Source: Plectrocnemia conspersa (lineage: Eukaryota; Arthropoda; Insecta; Trichoptera; Polycentropodidae). Taken from it: 64,000 nt of DNA. The first letter of the stretch is position 1. Each line of letters starts with the position of its first letter. Shown here piece after piece: positions 13,690 through 26,955 of the stretch. Both the position numbers and the translations under genes were made by a program. Below the pieces are notes generated by a model. The model searched no databases and was not told the origin of the DNA. It saw only the letters and a program-made list of their open reading frames with translations. Location: positions 124,001-188,000 of the forward strand of contig VTFK01000028.1 in assembly GCA_009617715.1 (NCBI GenBank), in the 5' to 3' direction.

Positions 13690-13990
13690 TTTTAATGAGT
13701 ATGTCGTAATAAAAATAAGAAAGAGCAGAGAGCCCAAATTGAATCTTTGCGGTACTTCAGAATGAGCAAAATACTAATTGATGTGACGATCATCATCTCA
13801 CTCAAAAAAGCTAGGAAAACAATTTTAGAAACCTAAGTTGATTAGTAATTTATGATAAGCTTTTATAAAGTTAGTATAGACTTCATTGCTTTAGACTTAA
13901 ATTGAAAATAATAAAACCCATAATAAAAAAAAACATTCTACCTAAAAATCAATTTAGATTCCGAAATTCACAATATACAGCGAATACTTC
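13690..13990 (-). pseudogene. non-LTR reverse transcriptase relic
   Basis: Minus-strand translation recovers two blocks of a jockey-like reverse transcriptase in different frames. VYTNFIKAY followed by HKLLINLGF (about 13845-13895) matches the YTDFxKAFDxxxHxxLL block around the first catalytic aspartate, here read as asparagine. HSEVPQRFNLGSLLFLIFI (about 13712-13770) matches the GVPQGSxLGPLLFLIFIND block. Several stops and frameshifts separate them and no YADD block was found. It is old and inactive. Confidence 0.6.
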
Positions 13991-16900
13991 TAGAAAACTT
14001 TAACAAGCCGCTGACATATTAAATATGCTATATTATTTATTGAAATAATTGTACTGCTATATATTATCTATCTTTAAAAAAATAGAAAAGCTAGAACTAT
14101 GGAGCAAAACTTTGTTTTTTAAAGCCAAATGATTGGTTCGCTTATGAACAAATCTATTTTTTACTTTTTTATAAATAATACCATTTCTTTAATTAGCACC
14201 AGGAGTTATATTGAGTGTTTTAGTAACGAATTATTCGATTCAATTGAATTAATTATTCTACTCCTTTTTTTTTATTTATCTAATTTGTTATTATTCTATG
14301 TCAAATTTAATAAAGTTTTAAGATTAATATAAATATTAAAGAACAGTTACTTAAAAAATCATCTAAATATATTTTAACTGTATATTTATTAAAATACTTC
14401 GGTAATAAATTATTACTTTAAAATTAATAAAAATATGAACCTTTAAAATAATTTTAATACATATTTAACATACCCTACTTTAATTTGCTGTACATTCTAC
14501 TTATATTGCACTCCATTCTTTGTTTTGCAACTTTTAGAATATATTTGCATAAATATTATTGCCTAAAAAATGGTTTTGCATTAAAAAAACAATGTAGCAA
14601 TTTTGTGTTATATATGTATTATTTTTATAAAATGTGTTATATTTTAATTAATCCTTTTTTTACTAAATTATATGTTCATGTTTCGTTTGATTTCACAATA
14701 ATGATTCATAAAATTTTGAAATATTGTTTAAATCATTTCATACACATACATACATATATACTATTTGACCTACTTTTGTATAAATATATTTTAATGTTAT
14801 TTATTCATATGGTTATTTTATTTACTTGAGGATAATTTTCCAAATAATTTTATAAATAAAAAAAAATCCTACACTTTCACACAAAAACATACAAACGATT
14901 CGCAGAAATAATTCATTCACCATAGCTCGAGGTGAAAAGCCAAACTCGTGTGCGTGTTTGTTCTGTACAAAATTAAACGGGGTATGGGGCGAAAAAAAAT
15001 CATTGCGGTTGCTCTACTCTCGCGAGAGCAACCAATCCACCCGCTTATCCGTTCAAAATTTTTGGAACGAATTCTCATTAATTCCGCATTGCGCTTCCCA
15101 GAGATAAAGCTAGGTATAGGGAGAGAGAGAGAGACAAAGAGAAGAGGGATCAAGTTTTAATATTCGTGAACAACACCTGTTCCGTATATGCCTCCGCTTT
15201 ACTGGAATTTCATGGGGTTTGGTAAACCCGTACAGCTTCTACTATAGCGCCCATAGGTGAGCAACCCGTAACGATTGTCTCGGGGTAAGAGCTACGCTCT
15301 AATACCGACGGTTTGGAACAACTGAACCCTGTGAATATTATACCGAAGCACTTTACCGATATGGGGGAAATATTAATTTGCTGCGTATTACCAGCAGGGG
15401 TGTGCGTGTATATGAAATCCCATTTAACGTTCTGTTAATTGACTTACAATAGTTGCTTTGTAATGTGGAGACCTAACGTTTCTACAGGTGTTTTGATTTT
15501 TAATTCAATCGCGATTTTCTTAACTTTGAGACAAAGTTTTGCCGGTTCCTCTCGAGGCTGGGAAACTTACGGTAGATTAATTAAGGTTTTCAGGACGAGT
15601 ATGATGTAAATGAAAACTTTCAATTATACGAATCGTGAGATTCAATCCCGGGAAAACTTCAGTATGGCAAAACGCATGTTCATGGGTTGCTAAAACTTGT
15701 GTGTCGTTCAAAAGCGATGGAGCGTAATGAGCTTCGAAAAAAAAACAGAAAATACGGTATGTGATAAGACAGATCGGAAAACGCTATATACATACATTTA
15801 TTGCGAGATAAAATGTTTTGATCCATGATCGGATATATTCTAAGATTCGGATAATCCTCATATGATTGAGTAATACAAATTGGGATTCTATAAATAGTAT
15901 ATTAATTTAATAAATAGATAGGTTTATTGATCTACCAGTGGCTCGGCTAATCAACAAACAGTAAACCGTTAAATTTTTATAATTTTACTATACATATAAT
16001 TTGTGAGATAATTTGGATTATCTTGTGATCAATTCCAAGTGTATTGTTTCACCATTTCTAGAACATAGAATTTAAAAGAGTAGAATCCTTTACACTTATT
16101 ATTATTCTCAATATGAATATAATAATTGTTAACATGTCATTAAAATATTTGGTGCTGTAGATTCGTAAATACTTCACGAAAAAAAAATATATTCTGTTTT
16201 TTTTTATATCTTGGAATCTTATTTCACCAAAAACTATGATACATATATTAATAAATATATTTAAAAAAAATTTAAATGCTTGTACTTGCCATCAAATAAA
16301 AGAGATAATTGAACTATAGTTTTGGAATAGACTATATTTTTTATTGTCAAAATTCGAAAATAAATATATTTAATTTGCACGGTAAAGATGAAAATTTGTA
16401 AATACTAACTCTTTGACTTGGTTGTAACGGTATTTATGTTAGTAAAAATATTGCGTTAGTTAAAAACAAAGTGAATTAATTTTCGATATATTATATTTAG
16501 TTTCAATAGATAAGTAAAATTCGTTCATATTATAAAATGTACCGTATGTATTAAAAATACAAACATCTTCATAAACTATATTGTTGTATTTCAATATGTT
16601 ATATTTACCTAGTAATACTTAAATTTTCTTCATTAATTAATATTCACTGCTTTTGCCACTTTCTCAAATCGTTCTCGATCATATTCAAGTATTTAGATAT
16701 CTTCTCGGTTTCCTATTTTTTTTTGCGGTTCGTCTGAAAAAAAGTATATTTTTCCCTAGTTCTAAAGTTCCATCAATACTTTGTTGCTTATTTCCATTGA
16801 AAATAAAATTTTTTTCTTTAAAATATTGTTTTAATTATTTCTTCTTTCTGATTAATTCATAATTAATCATCAACTTCTTTAGTTTCCAGAATATCTGTGA

Positions 16901-17591
16901 CCAACTGTGAAGTGAGTTTATTTCATAAGTTACTCGTCGTATATGTTAAAAATTCACTTCAAAAATTACTAGTATTTTTATGAACTTTATAAATGTCATA
17001 CTCATTTTCTGTTATGTCTAATAAAAGCACTAACTATCTGTTCAAATATTAGTAGAATAATAAAAGTTATGATTGGAATAAAAAACATAATCTTTACGTA
17101 TTCACAATTGTCCTAATCAAGGGGTTTATTTTTTGTCGCATATTAACGAAAATCCCTGTTTTTTCTTAAACATTTAAAACGCTTTATCACAAACCCTTAA
17201 ATTATTAACCTTTTTGCCGCGACGCTTGTTAGCGCAAGTGTTCCATCAGTGCGGTTAATATTTCATCGGACTAGATTTCCAGCGCTAGATCTTTTTAAAT
17301 TCACATAACGGTTATGATAATAAAAGTTCACGTGATTTATGTATTTTTTGTGAATAATATGATATATGATATTAGTATAAAGAAAGTTCAAATCACCAAG
17401 TGTAAACAAGAATGGCATAAATACGGAAATGATTTACTTTAAATTTATATATTTTTTTGTTATATCTTAAAAAATATTTTCAGCAATTAAGAAACAGTTA
17501 AAAAGTAATTTGTATGGCTTATATCGATACCTATCTCTTTTTAGTTTTATTAAAAACATATGCTTTTACAAGCTTGTAATATGATGGGGTT
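13991..17591. other. non-coding stretch
   Basis: No gene is supported. A hydrophobic frame at 14485-14829 has the Ile/Leu/Tyr/Phe composition of translated AT-rich DNA. A GC-richer block at about 14930-15420, including a short GA run near 15121, may be regulatory. Beyond that I see only AT-rich sequence. Confidence 0.45.
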
Positions 17592-17829
17592 TTATGGGAG
17601 CTTCTTACATAAACTTATTTTATTGAAGTTTCTATAAAAGAGTAGCTTAATTGATGAACCCATCACATGATGCATGATTAACTTACAAAAATATATTAAA
17701 AAGACAATGCACAAAATAATGTAAAAAACTGTATTTAAAAATGTCAAGTCATCGCTCTTTGATGCTCTTTGATTAGATATCAAAATGTTTAAGAAATATT
17801 CAAAGAAATTAATCAGATAGGAATGTTTT

Positions 17830-18035
17830 AAAAATATTTTTTTAATTCTTTGGATTTTATGTAGAAGTTTTTTGTTTTTGTAATTCTTAGCAGCATTTCT
17901 AACAATTAGAAGTGTTAGTCTATCTTTAGATACTCTACAACCTGGTAAGGATTTTTTTATTTGAAATATGTATGACTTATTTTCATTTTTTCTCTGCTCT
18001 GTAACTGACCCTGTTACGCTAGTAAAAGAATACAC
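17830..18035 (-). pseudogene. Tigger-like transposase relic
   Basis: The minus-strand frame from 18035 contains SLPGCRVSKDRLTLLIVRNA followed by AKNYKNKKLL. This corresponds to the EKSxPGxKxSKDRLTLLLxGNAAGDxKLKPLL block of Tigger/pogo DDE transposases, between the first two catalytic acids. The same block is better preserved in the element at 33912-34103. The rest of the 147-codon frame no longer resembles the family. No terminal repeats were found nearby. Confidence 0.5.
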
Positions 18036-20760
18036 AAATTTTTAATATTTATTTAAACATTTTTTTAGCGAAAATATCAATTGACAGTCACTGATATAAA
18101 CCTAATATAAAGATAGCACTTGTATTAATAAAATATATTTCACGTTGTAATTAAACATCCAATGATGGAGCATATCGTCCCTCAATTTTTTCAAACAGAA
18201 TAATATCCCGAGACAAACCTGCAAATTCTTCCCTCGCTAAGCCCGCATTTTTGCTAATTGAGACACATGACCCGCCATGTATTATAAAGACACATACACA
18301 CTCACACATCGTACACAACGTGAGCTCGGTTCAAAAGAAGCCTGCTTTTGACAGAGCTTTATAATTGGGTGGGGGAGGAGATAGTGAGCGCGCGTGAGGG
18401 CAGAGACGGCGACGTCGTGAAAGTTTACAACGAGGTTTGTACTATTTAGCATCGGGTAGATATTTGACGAAGTTAACTTAGGGCATACGGGAACTATCTG
18501 TATAGATATATATCTTAACAGGATATTGCCATGAAATATATAACGCGCTCAGTCATTGCTCAGATGGAGCGTACTTGGTAATATTTGATCTCGGGTTAAT
18601 TTCCTACTGCTGCACATAAATCTTGAGACCGTGATTAATGATACGTAATTCGATTTAGGTTTGATAAAAACTTAATTAAAAATACGTCTAATACTTGAGG
18701 AAAGCATGTTTCTGTAATAGTGTATCTTTTTATTTTTTTTTTATAATTTAAAATAATCTTTTTCAGCTTGTCTCTAAAAAAATATACACAGCAATTTAAA
18801 TTTTATTATTTAAACTCATTATTGAATTAAGAACTTTATCATGAATCAATTATAATTATACTGACGTAAAATGTTTGATTCATAAAGACTAAATGATGAT
18901 AAAAATGAACTTATGACTGTAGACCCATTGTCGTCGTTTCAACATGATATGTGATAATCGTAAAGCGAATGTATTGTACCTCCGAGACCAGTTTCTCTGC
19001 TTTATATCGGAACGGTGGGAAAGTAATAACCGGAAACATTATAGAAATTAGTATTAAGAGGTCGTAAACATTCCAGTATAGCATGCTAAATCATAGCATA
19101 ATGGGTATCCGTTGCAAAGTTGTTTCGTTTTAATTAAATAAGAGAAAAACTAATAATTAACAAAAGGCTAGCCTTTATTAGCGTGTATCAAACATTTATT
19201 TATTTTATTTAATGTTATATTGTATAGTTTTTTTATTGTTTATCGACATGCTATATATTTTTATTTTGCCATATGAAACATTTAATTTTAAAAATATCAT
19301 TCATATATAACTATAAAAAATACGGTTAAAAATATTTTGCTTATGATTTCGCGCAATATTTTTGTTCTGTTTTTGCAGAATCTTTTTAACCTTCAATAAA
19401 ATTAAACGCCCAGAATATAATAGCTTCAAGAGGTTAAAGATGAAACTTCTTCTGAGTCTGATTTGTTTGTCGATTTATTTCTGAACGATTGCAAAAAGCT
19501 TATTAAAAATAATAACGCCTATATTAAAAATACTTTACGACCCTTTCTGATTTAATTAATAATTCAGGAAAATTGTTTAGATGCATATGAACTTTTACAG
19601 ATAGAGATAATACCGGTATTACCGAAGATAAAACAGTCAATACCGGTATTACTGGTATTGTAATTATTATTATTATTTTAATTAATTAACTGAAAAAAAA
19701 TATAAAATTTAACTTAAATGATTCACTATTCTTATTGATTAGCAAAACCAAAGCATTCGAATAGCCCGAAAAATTTTGACAAAATATTATCTTTGATTGA
19801 CCACTTTTGGATGCTTTCTAAATTTTTATACCAGGGACCAGAGCATCATTTGCCAATTTATTTCAATAAAATATATTACTACTTATTTTTAATTAGTTGC
19901 GATTATCTAAAAGAACCATTTGAGAATATATTTATTTCATTGATTGTAATTTTAATATTTATTTTTGGAAGATTTACCTCTCGTATATTTATTTATTTCT
20001 ACTCATCTTAAAAGTATCATGAATGTTTATGTAAATATTAAAAAATAAAAAATACGTAAATACTGCATAGCCCTTTTATTCCCAGGCCAAATATATGCAT
20101 TGGTTTTCATTTTCAAATAAATTTTGTTATGCATATGGGTCTCAAAATTTGAAGCTTTTTTTGCGTACTCCCAACGATGAGAGATAATAAAAAGCAATAA
20201 TATTTAATTGTTGCAACAATAAAATAAAATACCCATCAACACATTTTAATTATAACCTATCTTTAGTTGGTAACTGAAAAATGAAATACTGCAATATTTT
20301 TAAGTAAAAAATATTATTTTTTTTAATAACACAAATTTCGCGCAATTTTTTTAAATATGTTTTTATTAATTAAGACTTACTTAAAGCTAATATTTAACAC
20401 TAATGTTTAAAGTGAAGCATATTCCATGGACGATTTGGGTAAAAATAAGTTTGAATGGAGATAAAAATGTACAAATAGTAGAAAGAATTTTGTGTATGCA
20501 ATACCTGTTTTTGTTTTCACTTCGCCAGCCATCCCTATCATAAAAAGGGCGCTGTTATTTCTCTGTTACATAACATTACTGGAAACTGATAAGTATCGTT
20601 AGAGCCCTTTCATGTTGACACGTCGTGCATATACAAAAATACACAAATATCGAACATGTTTTATTACAATTAAAATTTTTTTTAGAATTCATATTTTATT
20701 ATCTGCAAACTTTTAATAAATTACAATATTTATGCAAATTTTATTATTTCTTTATTACAG
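18036..20760. other. intron or intergenic sequence upstream of visible exons
   Basis: No immunoglobulin-type exon is visible. GC-richer blocks occur at about 18170-18430 and 18900-19060. A duplicated AATACCGGTATTA motif lies at 19609-19621 and 19639-19651. The last bases before 20761 form a normal splice acceptor (TTTCTTTATTACAG). Confidence 0.5.
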
Positions 20761-20894
20761 GTCGTCCTGATCAAGTGCACAACTGCAGCATCCTGAACAT
20801 ATCCATGAGTTCGTTTACGATCCGCTGCGCTGAAGGGTTTAACGGTGGTCTCCCGCAGACGTTTCTGCTTGAAGTCAGAGAGACTAACTCGCAG
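20761..20894 (+). CDS. Sidestep-like receptor, exon: FN3 domain first half
   Basis: The exon lies between TTATTACAG and CAG|GTAAGA. It begins with two bases of a split codon (x|GT), showing that at least one coding exon precedes it. It encodes GRPDQVHNCSILNISMSSFT then IRCAEGFNGGLPQTFLLEVR, the first strands of a fibronectin type III domain. It has two N-glycosylation sequons (NCS, NIS) and two cysteines 14 residues apart. The PDxVHNCSxxN ... GFNGGLPQxFLLEV wording is characteristic of insect Sidestep-family proteins as I know them. These are cell-surface receptors with several Ig domains and one FN3 domain that act in motor-axon and synapse guidance, often as partners of Beat proteins. The family call rests on recognition, not on a database search. 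Confidence 0.85.
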
Positions 20895-20983
20895 GTAAGA
20901 AATGTATGTGTTCGCTTTGTGAATATCCGCACGTCTCACTGCTTACTGAGTCGCTCGCTCTAATTATTCCATCCCTAAATCAG

Positions 20984-21164
20984 GAGATGAAGATCAACCT
21001 GACGTCGACCGTGCCGAGATTCGCAGCTTCCGGGTTAGAACCCGGACATCATTACATGGCCGGTGTGTTCGCCTATAATCCAAAGGGTAGGAGCGAACCA
21101 GTTGTCATGCAAGCTTCAACTTTGAGATTACCAGAAAAGCAGTTGACAGCTGAGAAGGGAATCG
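20984..21164 (+). CDS. Sidestep-like receptor, exon: FN3 domain second half
   Basis: The acceptor is CCCTAAATCAG and the donor ATCG|GTAAGT. The exon starts in phase 0 and leaves one base of a split Asp codon. It encodes EMKINLTSTVPRFAASGLEP then GHHYMAGVFAYNPKGRSEPV, the last strands of the FN3 domain. They include the usual GLxPGxxYxxxVxAxNxxGxSxP signature and a third sequon (NLT). The tail STLRLPEKQLTAEKGI leads to the membrane. The intron before it is only 89 bp, whereas the intron after it is 1.4 kb. Confidence 0.88.
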
Positions 21165-22572
21165 GTAAGTTAATCAATGAAAAATAAGCATATTAATATT
21201 CACTTGAACACTCAAACTATATTTGTAACAAACTATTTTAGTTTATTACCTATATGCCCAGGAAAGTTTAAGAAGCATCATAATATAATATTATGGGTTA
21301 TAATGTCTAGCAATGAGGTAACGATAAAGAAGAGATCTTACTTCTCTGAGAACTTTCCGAGCAGTCAAAGTATTTATGGTACATTTAAAAAAGGGATCTA
21401 TAATATATATGTAAACGCACCTTAGGAAAATATTTTATGTTTATTCTCGTTGTCATCAAAATTTTATAAGCTATCATCAACTTTATTCCAAAACAATAAA
21501 AACGATACAATCAACGAACCGAGAGGAGCGCGTTTGAATATCGCAAAGTTTGTTGAAAGCTTTAACGCTAATTCTCGTTATAAATGAAGGAGGTAATTCA
21601 ACTTGCGGTTTAATTTATGTTTTCATTCGACTGTGGGCACCCACTTTCTGGGGAAAAGGAAAGTTTAAACAATTTTTGATACGAAAAGTGGATACAGCCG
21701 CCGATGTGGAAACCCGACCGGTCGGCAAAGAGGAAACAAGAGGCTTAATTATATCTTTGTTTGGTAAATTACCATTTAATTGTTGCTTTTAGTTTGATAG
21801 ACGCCTTCTGCTTTCTTGCCACGGCCGAACAGGAAATCCAAACATTTAAAACATTCAATTAGCGTAAATATTAGCTTAGCAGTTTTCGTGAGTTTAGACT
21901 TTTACTGCGACGCACAATATGAAATATGGCCGAAAAGTTTCAGTAAACGCTTTCGGCTTGTAACGTGTTTGTTACAATTTGAGAAAACATAATTTCGTAT
22001 TGTGATATTACAAGAACAACATCTTGAAAATTACAATTAGGGTAAATAAATCATTATCATAAAACAACGTTAATAAGACGTTTTACAAATTTGCAAAAAT
22101 TATTGTCTTTAGTCGTCTTACGACTAAAAAGTTAAATGATGTAAAAATAAAACTGTTTTATTATTTTTTAATAAAAAGAGATTTTTTATATAAAAATTTA
22201 AAGCAAAATTAATCATAGCTTAAAATATACTAAAAAAAACTAATGAACCTTAAGATGTCTTAAATTTGTAAAAAAAATACAATTGCACTGTTTATGTTTT
22301 ATTTACTCAATACTAATACAAAAATAATATTTTTTTCATATGTGAAAAATCATATTATAAATAATAAAATTTTCATCTAAATTAAAATGATTAAAAACAT
22401 AATATTGTATTTATAAATATAGTATACCTTTAATATGTATTAAAAAAATGTTTTCTAATTATTTTATCAAAGCAAATATATTTAAGGATCAAATAATAAT
22501 AATTTGATATTTTTCTTGTATTTTTTATAAAAATGTTAATGTAGTACATTGTAATTCTATTATTTTTTTTAG
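21165..22572 (+). other. intron between FN3 and transmembrane exons
   Basis: It begins GTAAGT and ends TTTTTTTTAG. It contains a GC-richer block at about 21600-21970, but I see no gene in it; ORFs here end at random stops. Confidence 0.75.
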
Positions 22573-22691
22573 ATCTACCACAAACAGCTTTCAAATTTAC
22601 ACCAATGATGAGCGTCGTAGCAGGAGCCGGAGGCGCTGTGATCATCGTAGCTTTCATAATATTCGTCCTGTTGAGAAACCAATGCACAAAG
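22573..22691 (+). CDS. Sidestep-like receptor, exon: transmembrane helix
   Basis: The exon completes the split Asp codon and reads LPQTAFKFTPMMSVVAGAGG then AVIIVAFIIFVLLRNQCTK. This is a single ~22-residue hydrophobic helix (about visible residues 118-139) followed by a basic stop-transfer end (R, K). The orientation is type I: FN3 outside, tail inside. It ends in phase 0 at AAAG|GTATTT. One exon carrying just the stalk and helix is a common arrangement for such receptors. Confidence 0.88.
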
Positions 22692-25600
22692 GTATTTTAT
22701 TAATTTTAAAATTAAACCTACACGTGTTTACTCTAATCCTGTTAGATTTAAAAAACCCAGTTAGCAAGCGCGAATGTTGGCGTTAGCCAAAACGTGGAGT
22801 TCTACCATTTGCAAAGTAGTACATAATTACATTTGCTTTGCATCGACACGAAAAACGAATGTGCGAATTGAAATCAACGACTAGAAAATACACAAAGAGG
22901 ACTTTACGTGGTGCTCAAAATAAAAATGAAAAAAATATATATATAATTATCCTTTGAAACCAAAGCATCACAGGTACACGAATTTTACTGATTAATACAA
23001 GAAAATTCTCTGAAAATCACTTACTTTTCAAAATTAAATATCATATGTACATAAATAAATAAATTATCTAGGGACAATATTCTTTATAATTTGTAAAAAA
23101 AACTGAAGATCCTAGCAAAAGAAAAAAAACGAAGACACTTTATAAAAAAATCCGTAAATTTAGAAAATTGCGTCGACAGATATCGTCTAAAATCCATTAC
23201 AATTTATATGATTTTTTATGGTACACCTATTTTTAATAATTTGCTTTTCTGATTTAAAATACACTAAATATGTAAGACAGCACTATCATATTATTTATCC
23301 TTGTGAATTATTCTTACACTGCATGATCTGTTAGCGATCAGATATTATACACCTAACATGTGGTAAGTTAATAATTCGCTTAGAAATTCGTCTCACAGAA
23401 GTCCAACTTAACCACTACTAAATTTGATTATAAGAACATCTGAGAATCATACCTTACAAAATTACTCAACTGAATGACAGAATCCCTGCAAAATTTGAAA
23501 GGGTCTAACACGATCATTAATCAGATGTTAGCAATTACAAAATGATTTTAACCATAATTCTAATGTAGCATAAAGGCACACATTATTTTAATAACTCTTT
23601 AAATTAAAAATATATACATAAACTTTACAATGAACTTTTCTTACTCATTAGTATTAAACCTTTTGAACTATAAATTAATTTTGGGACTAATAAAATGCAT
23701 AATTATTTATTCTATAAATAAAACTTATGTATAAAATAAAAAGCATAACACTAATATATAAGATAAAAAATAAATAAAAGTTCTTAATAACTTAAATGAA
23801 GGTCGTGCGTTTTTTTTATTCACACGGCTGCGTGTCTATATATGCTTTAACATAAATTATAAAACATATAATACACTATATAGTTAGTTATAAGCGGGTT
23901 GATGTGATATATTACTTTAATTATCCTATTTCACGATTGCATTTTCCACAGCGCTGCTGCGTTGGCAGTTTTGATAAATAATGCGGCAAAATGATGAATG
24001 ACGCGTTTTTTTTGTGTAAATTATATTTTTAATTTAGATATGATTTAATTAGTTTTTATCAGCTAAGAATATACTATTTTATTATTTTCTTTTCTATATC
24101 TACTTAAAATGTTTTTATATAATCTGTCTTCTTAAATCTCTGTCGATTGTTTTGTAATATAAAAATAAATTAAGTCAATAAAAAAATAAATTGACAAATT
24201 TTCCATCACAAAGATGAAGTCACGTTAATTTACGTCACTTGTAAATATTACATTTTTACGTGTCACTTTGAATAACGTTCTAGTCATTCACTCGTAAAAA
24301 TGAAATATTTTTTAATCCTCGTAAATAAACGCCGCTGTACAATATCGGTTCTAAAATCGTAAAATGCACTTCAGTCCGATTGCAATTGCATATCTAGATT
24401 TTCATATATTTCATCGTAATTCCATTTTGCGTCACGCCGACCGATACGGATTTACAATTTACGCTGTGATAACTTTGTTAAATTTACCTGGGCTCACGTG
24501 AAAAAGCCTAGATCGAATGGTTAAAACATACGATAAAACGCACAACGTGATTTTTATAGTAACCACCGATATTACGTCATACGTGTATAAAATTCAATCA
24601 CCATAAAAAAATTCAATACTTATGAAACTAGACCAAAATAACATATATTAAATTTAGCATTTAAATTAAAAATAAACAAATCAGAAATCAGATATATTTA
24701 TTGGAGAGATATCCAATTAAAAAAATAGTTTTTGCACAATTTTTTTATATAAAAATTTCAACTAGCATCTAAATATGTAATTTTCTAAATAAATTCTTTG
24801 ACATAAATTTAGGATTTTAAATTTTAATATACCCTTAAAATATATTGTGCAATATATGAAATATATTCAATTGATAAATTTATGATAATAAATAAATCGA
24901 GAATGCTTAGGCTTGCGATAAAAAATGTGAGAAGCCTGTGATATACTGAGATATGATTTCTTTGAGTCGCGTCGACGAGTGTCATTTCTGTAAGCATCTT
25001 TGATGATATTACCGTTGAGCATCTATAGACAATATTTTTTTTAAATAAATAAGATATAAATGACTTCACTCCCAACTAACTACAAAGAGTTATGCACATT
25101 ATTATTATATATTTTTATTATCCACAAATAAGATGTGCTTTCCTTGATTCGCAATGACGAGTATACGTTGGAAAGCACTTCTTCGAGCTTCTGGAAGGTA
25201 ATATTCATAATTGGGAGATTCAGGATGAACTTCATTTTTCTATACCACCAGATTACCAACGCTTGCGTTCCCGAGTATTGTTTGAAGTACCGCTTGCAAA
25301 AACTTCCTTATAAACACAACTATCTGATTTTCTAACAATATATCAGATAGTATCATTATTTGTTATCCAGTTAGTGAATACATTCTTGTCAATATACACA
25401 ATTAAATCTTGCTCTGTATTTTTTTATGTATTTTGGTAATATGTATTGATTTTAATGCAGAGTGCATTAACGTAAAGCTGTTATTCCCTCGCCTGTATTT
25501 AAATAAATTGAAAAAGAAAATATCGGAATAAGTTGGTAAATTTTTAAAATGCATATATAATTATTTATATTTGAAATAATATTAAAAACATGACATATTT

Positions 25601-26556
25601 TCTTTCTATATTTGCAAAATTTAGTTTTTTGCTCCAAAACACGCTCGTCATTGCAATTTTGCATACTGTTTTGAATTACCTTTGCCTAAATGAACATTAT
25701 TATCGTATTATATTTTATTTGCCACAAATATGTATAAACCTAAACTCAAATATCATGAATACATATCTTATAAATATTGTTTAATTTGTCTTGTTTAAAA
25801 AATACCACATACATTTATGTTATGACCAAGTTGTACGTTTCTACATATATGTTTTTACTACATTTACTAAAAATCGCAATTAATTTTAAATTTACGATTT
25901 TGAAAAAACACACAATATATTATAATACAATAATATATGTATTATCTATAACACGGTGTATATTGCAAGTTGATAAAACCACACGCGTTTTCGAGAACTA
26001 TTCAATCAAAGCTGATATTATTTTCCAAAGCTTGATTAAAATGATATTTGCTCATGATGTTGCTAATTGAATACAAACATACTGGCATAATTTCTATCGA
26101 TATAAAATTGACATAAAACAGTTTTTTTTTAATTAAAGCTTTAATGGTAACCGTAGATTTAATGTTAGTTGCATATTTTTAATAATAATATTGTTTTTTT
26201 GAAATATCAATAAATTAACTGTGTTTATTTTCAATTAAAAATAAATAGATGAAATGTACATAAACACAGATTCATGAAAAAATACCATATTTGATGAACA
26301 TAGCCAAATAATTCATAGCACTACACTACATATTTCAATTCCGATGATCCTGCAACGGTCACTGCCTACGAGAAACCATGTCAGTAACAATTCAAAATAC
26401 GCATTTAACAATATACCCAAATTAAACAAACTTTAATTTGACCAAAAAGTCAGAACCACTGTCCAAATTATTTATTTTATGATCCCATAACCTTGACATT
26501 TAAGTAAAAAATATATCTTACCAATCTACCAATTTAAACGTATGTTTTTTTACCAG
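22692..26556 (+). other. 3.9-kb intron
   Basis: It runs from GTATTT to TTTTTTACCAG and is mostly AT-rich. A block at about 24200-24590 has several ACGT-containing words (TACGTCACT, TTACGTGTC, CTCACGTGA, TTACGTCAT), which could be bZIP/bHLH sites. No ORF resembles a protein. Confidence 0.7.
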
Positions 26557-26955
26557 GATCGTCGTCGCCGAGGAGTCAAAGCAGGAAGCAGGTCTCCACC
26601 TCTTGGAGCCGAGAGCGGCTCCCCGTCCGGCTCTCCCGGTAAACCTCCGGTCAGCCCGGCCAAGGTGGTGCAGGGTCACCCGATGCTGGATCCGAACGAG
26701 TCCGACGAAAGAAACCCTGACATTATTCCCGACCAAATAGATGGGGACATCCAGATCGACTACATGAGAAAGCGTCAGCACGTATCGACGATAGAGACGA
26801 ACTCGCCTAGTCGCAGTTTGGGATCAGGCACTAGAGTACCTCCTACAGCTCAGCCCAGGATGCTGGGAAACTCGACGGGAATCGCGTATAGACCCACGAG
26901 GAACGGTGGACCTATGCAAGACATGCAGCACCAGAATATGCAGCAGAATAATATG
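26557..26955 (+). CDS. Sidestep-like receptor, exon: cytoplasmic tail part 1
   Basis: This 133-codon exon is in phase 0 at both ends (TACCAG|GAT ... AATATG|GTAAGA). It opens with a basic membrane-proximal run (DRRRRGVKAGSR). A Ser/Pro/Gly-rich low-complexity stretch follows (SPPLGAESGSPSGSPGKPPV), then an acidic block with NPDIIPDQIDGDIQIDY. The NPDIIP motif recurs in Sidestep-family tails as I recall them. It ends in a Gln/Met/Asn-rich stretch (MQDMQHQNMQQNNM). The composition is markedly more GC-rich than the flanking introns, as expected of coding DNA. Such tails are disordered signalling platforms. If the downstream intron is retained, only VRLF and a stop are added. Confidence 0.88.

Noticed and set aside
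14485..14829. 114-codon ORF rich in Ile, Leu, Tyr and Phe
   Set aside because: The composition is what AT-rich DNA gives by chance; there is no domain and no GC rise typical of coding exons here.
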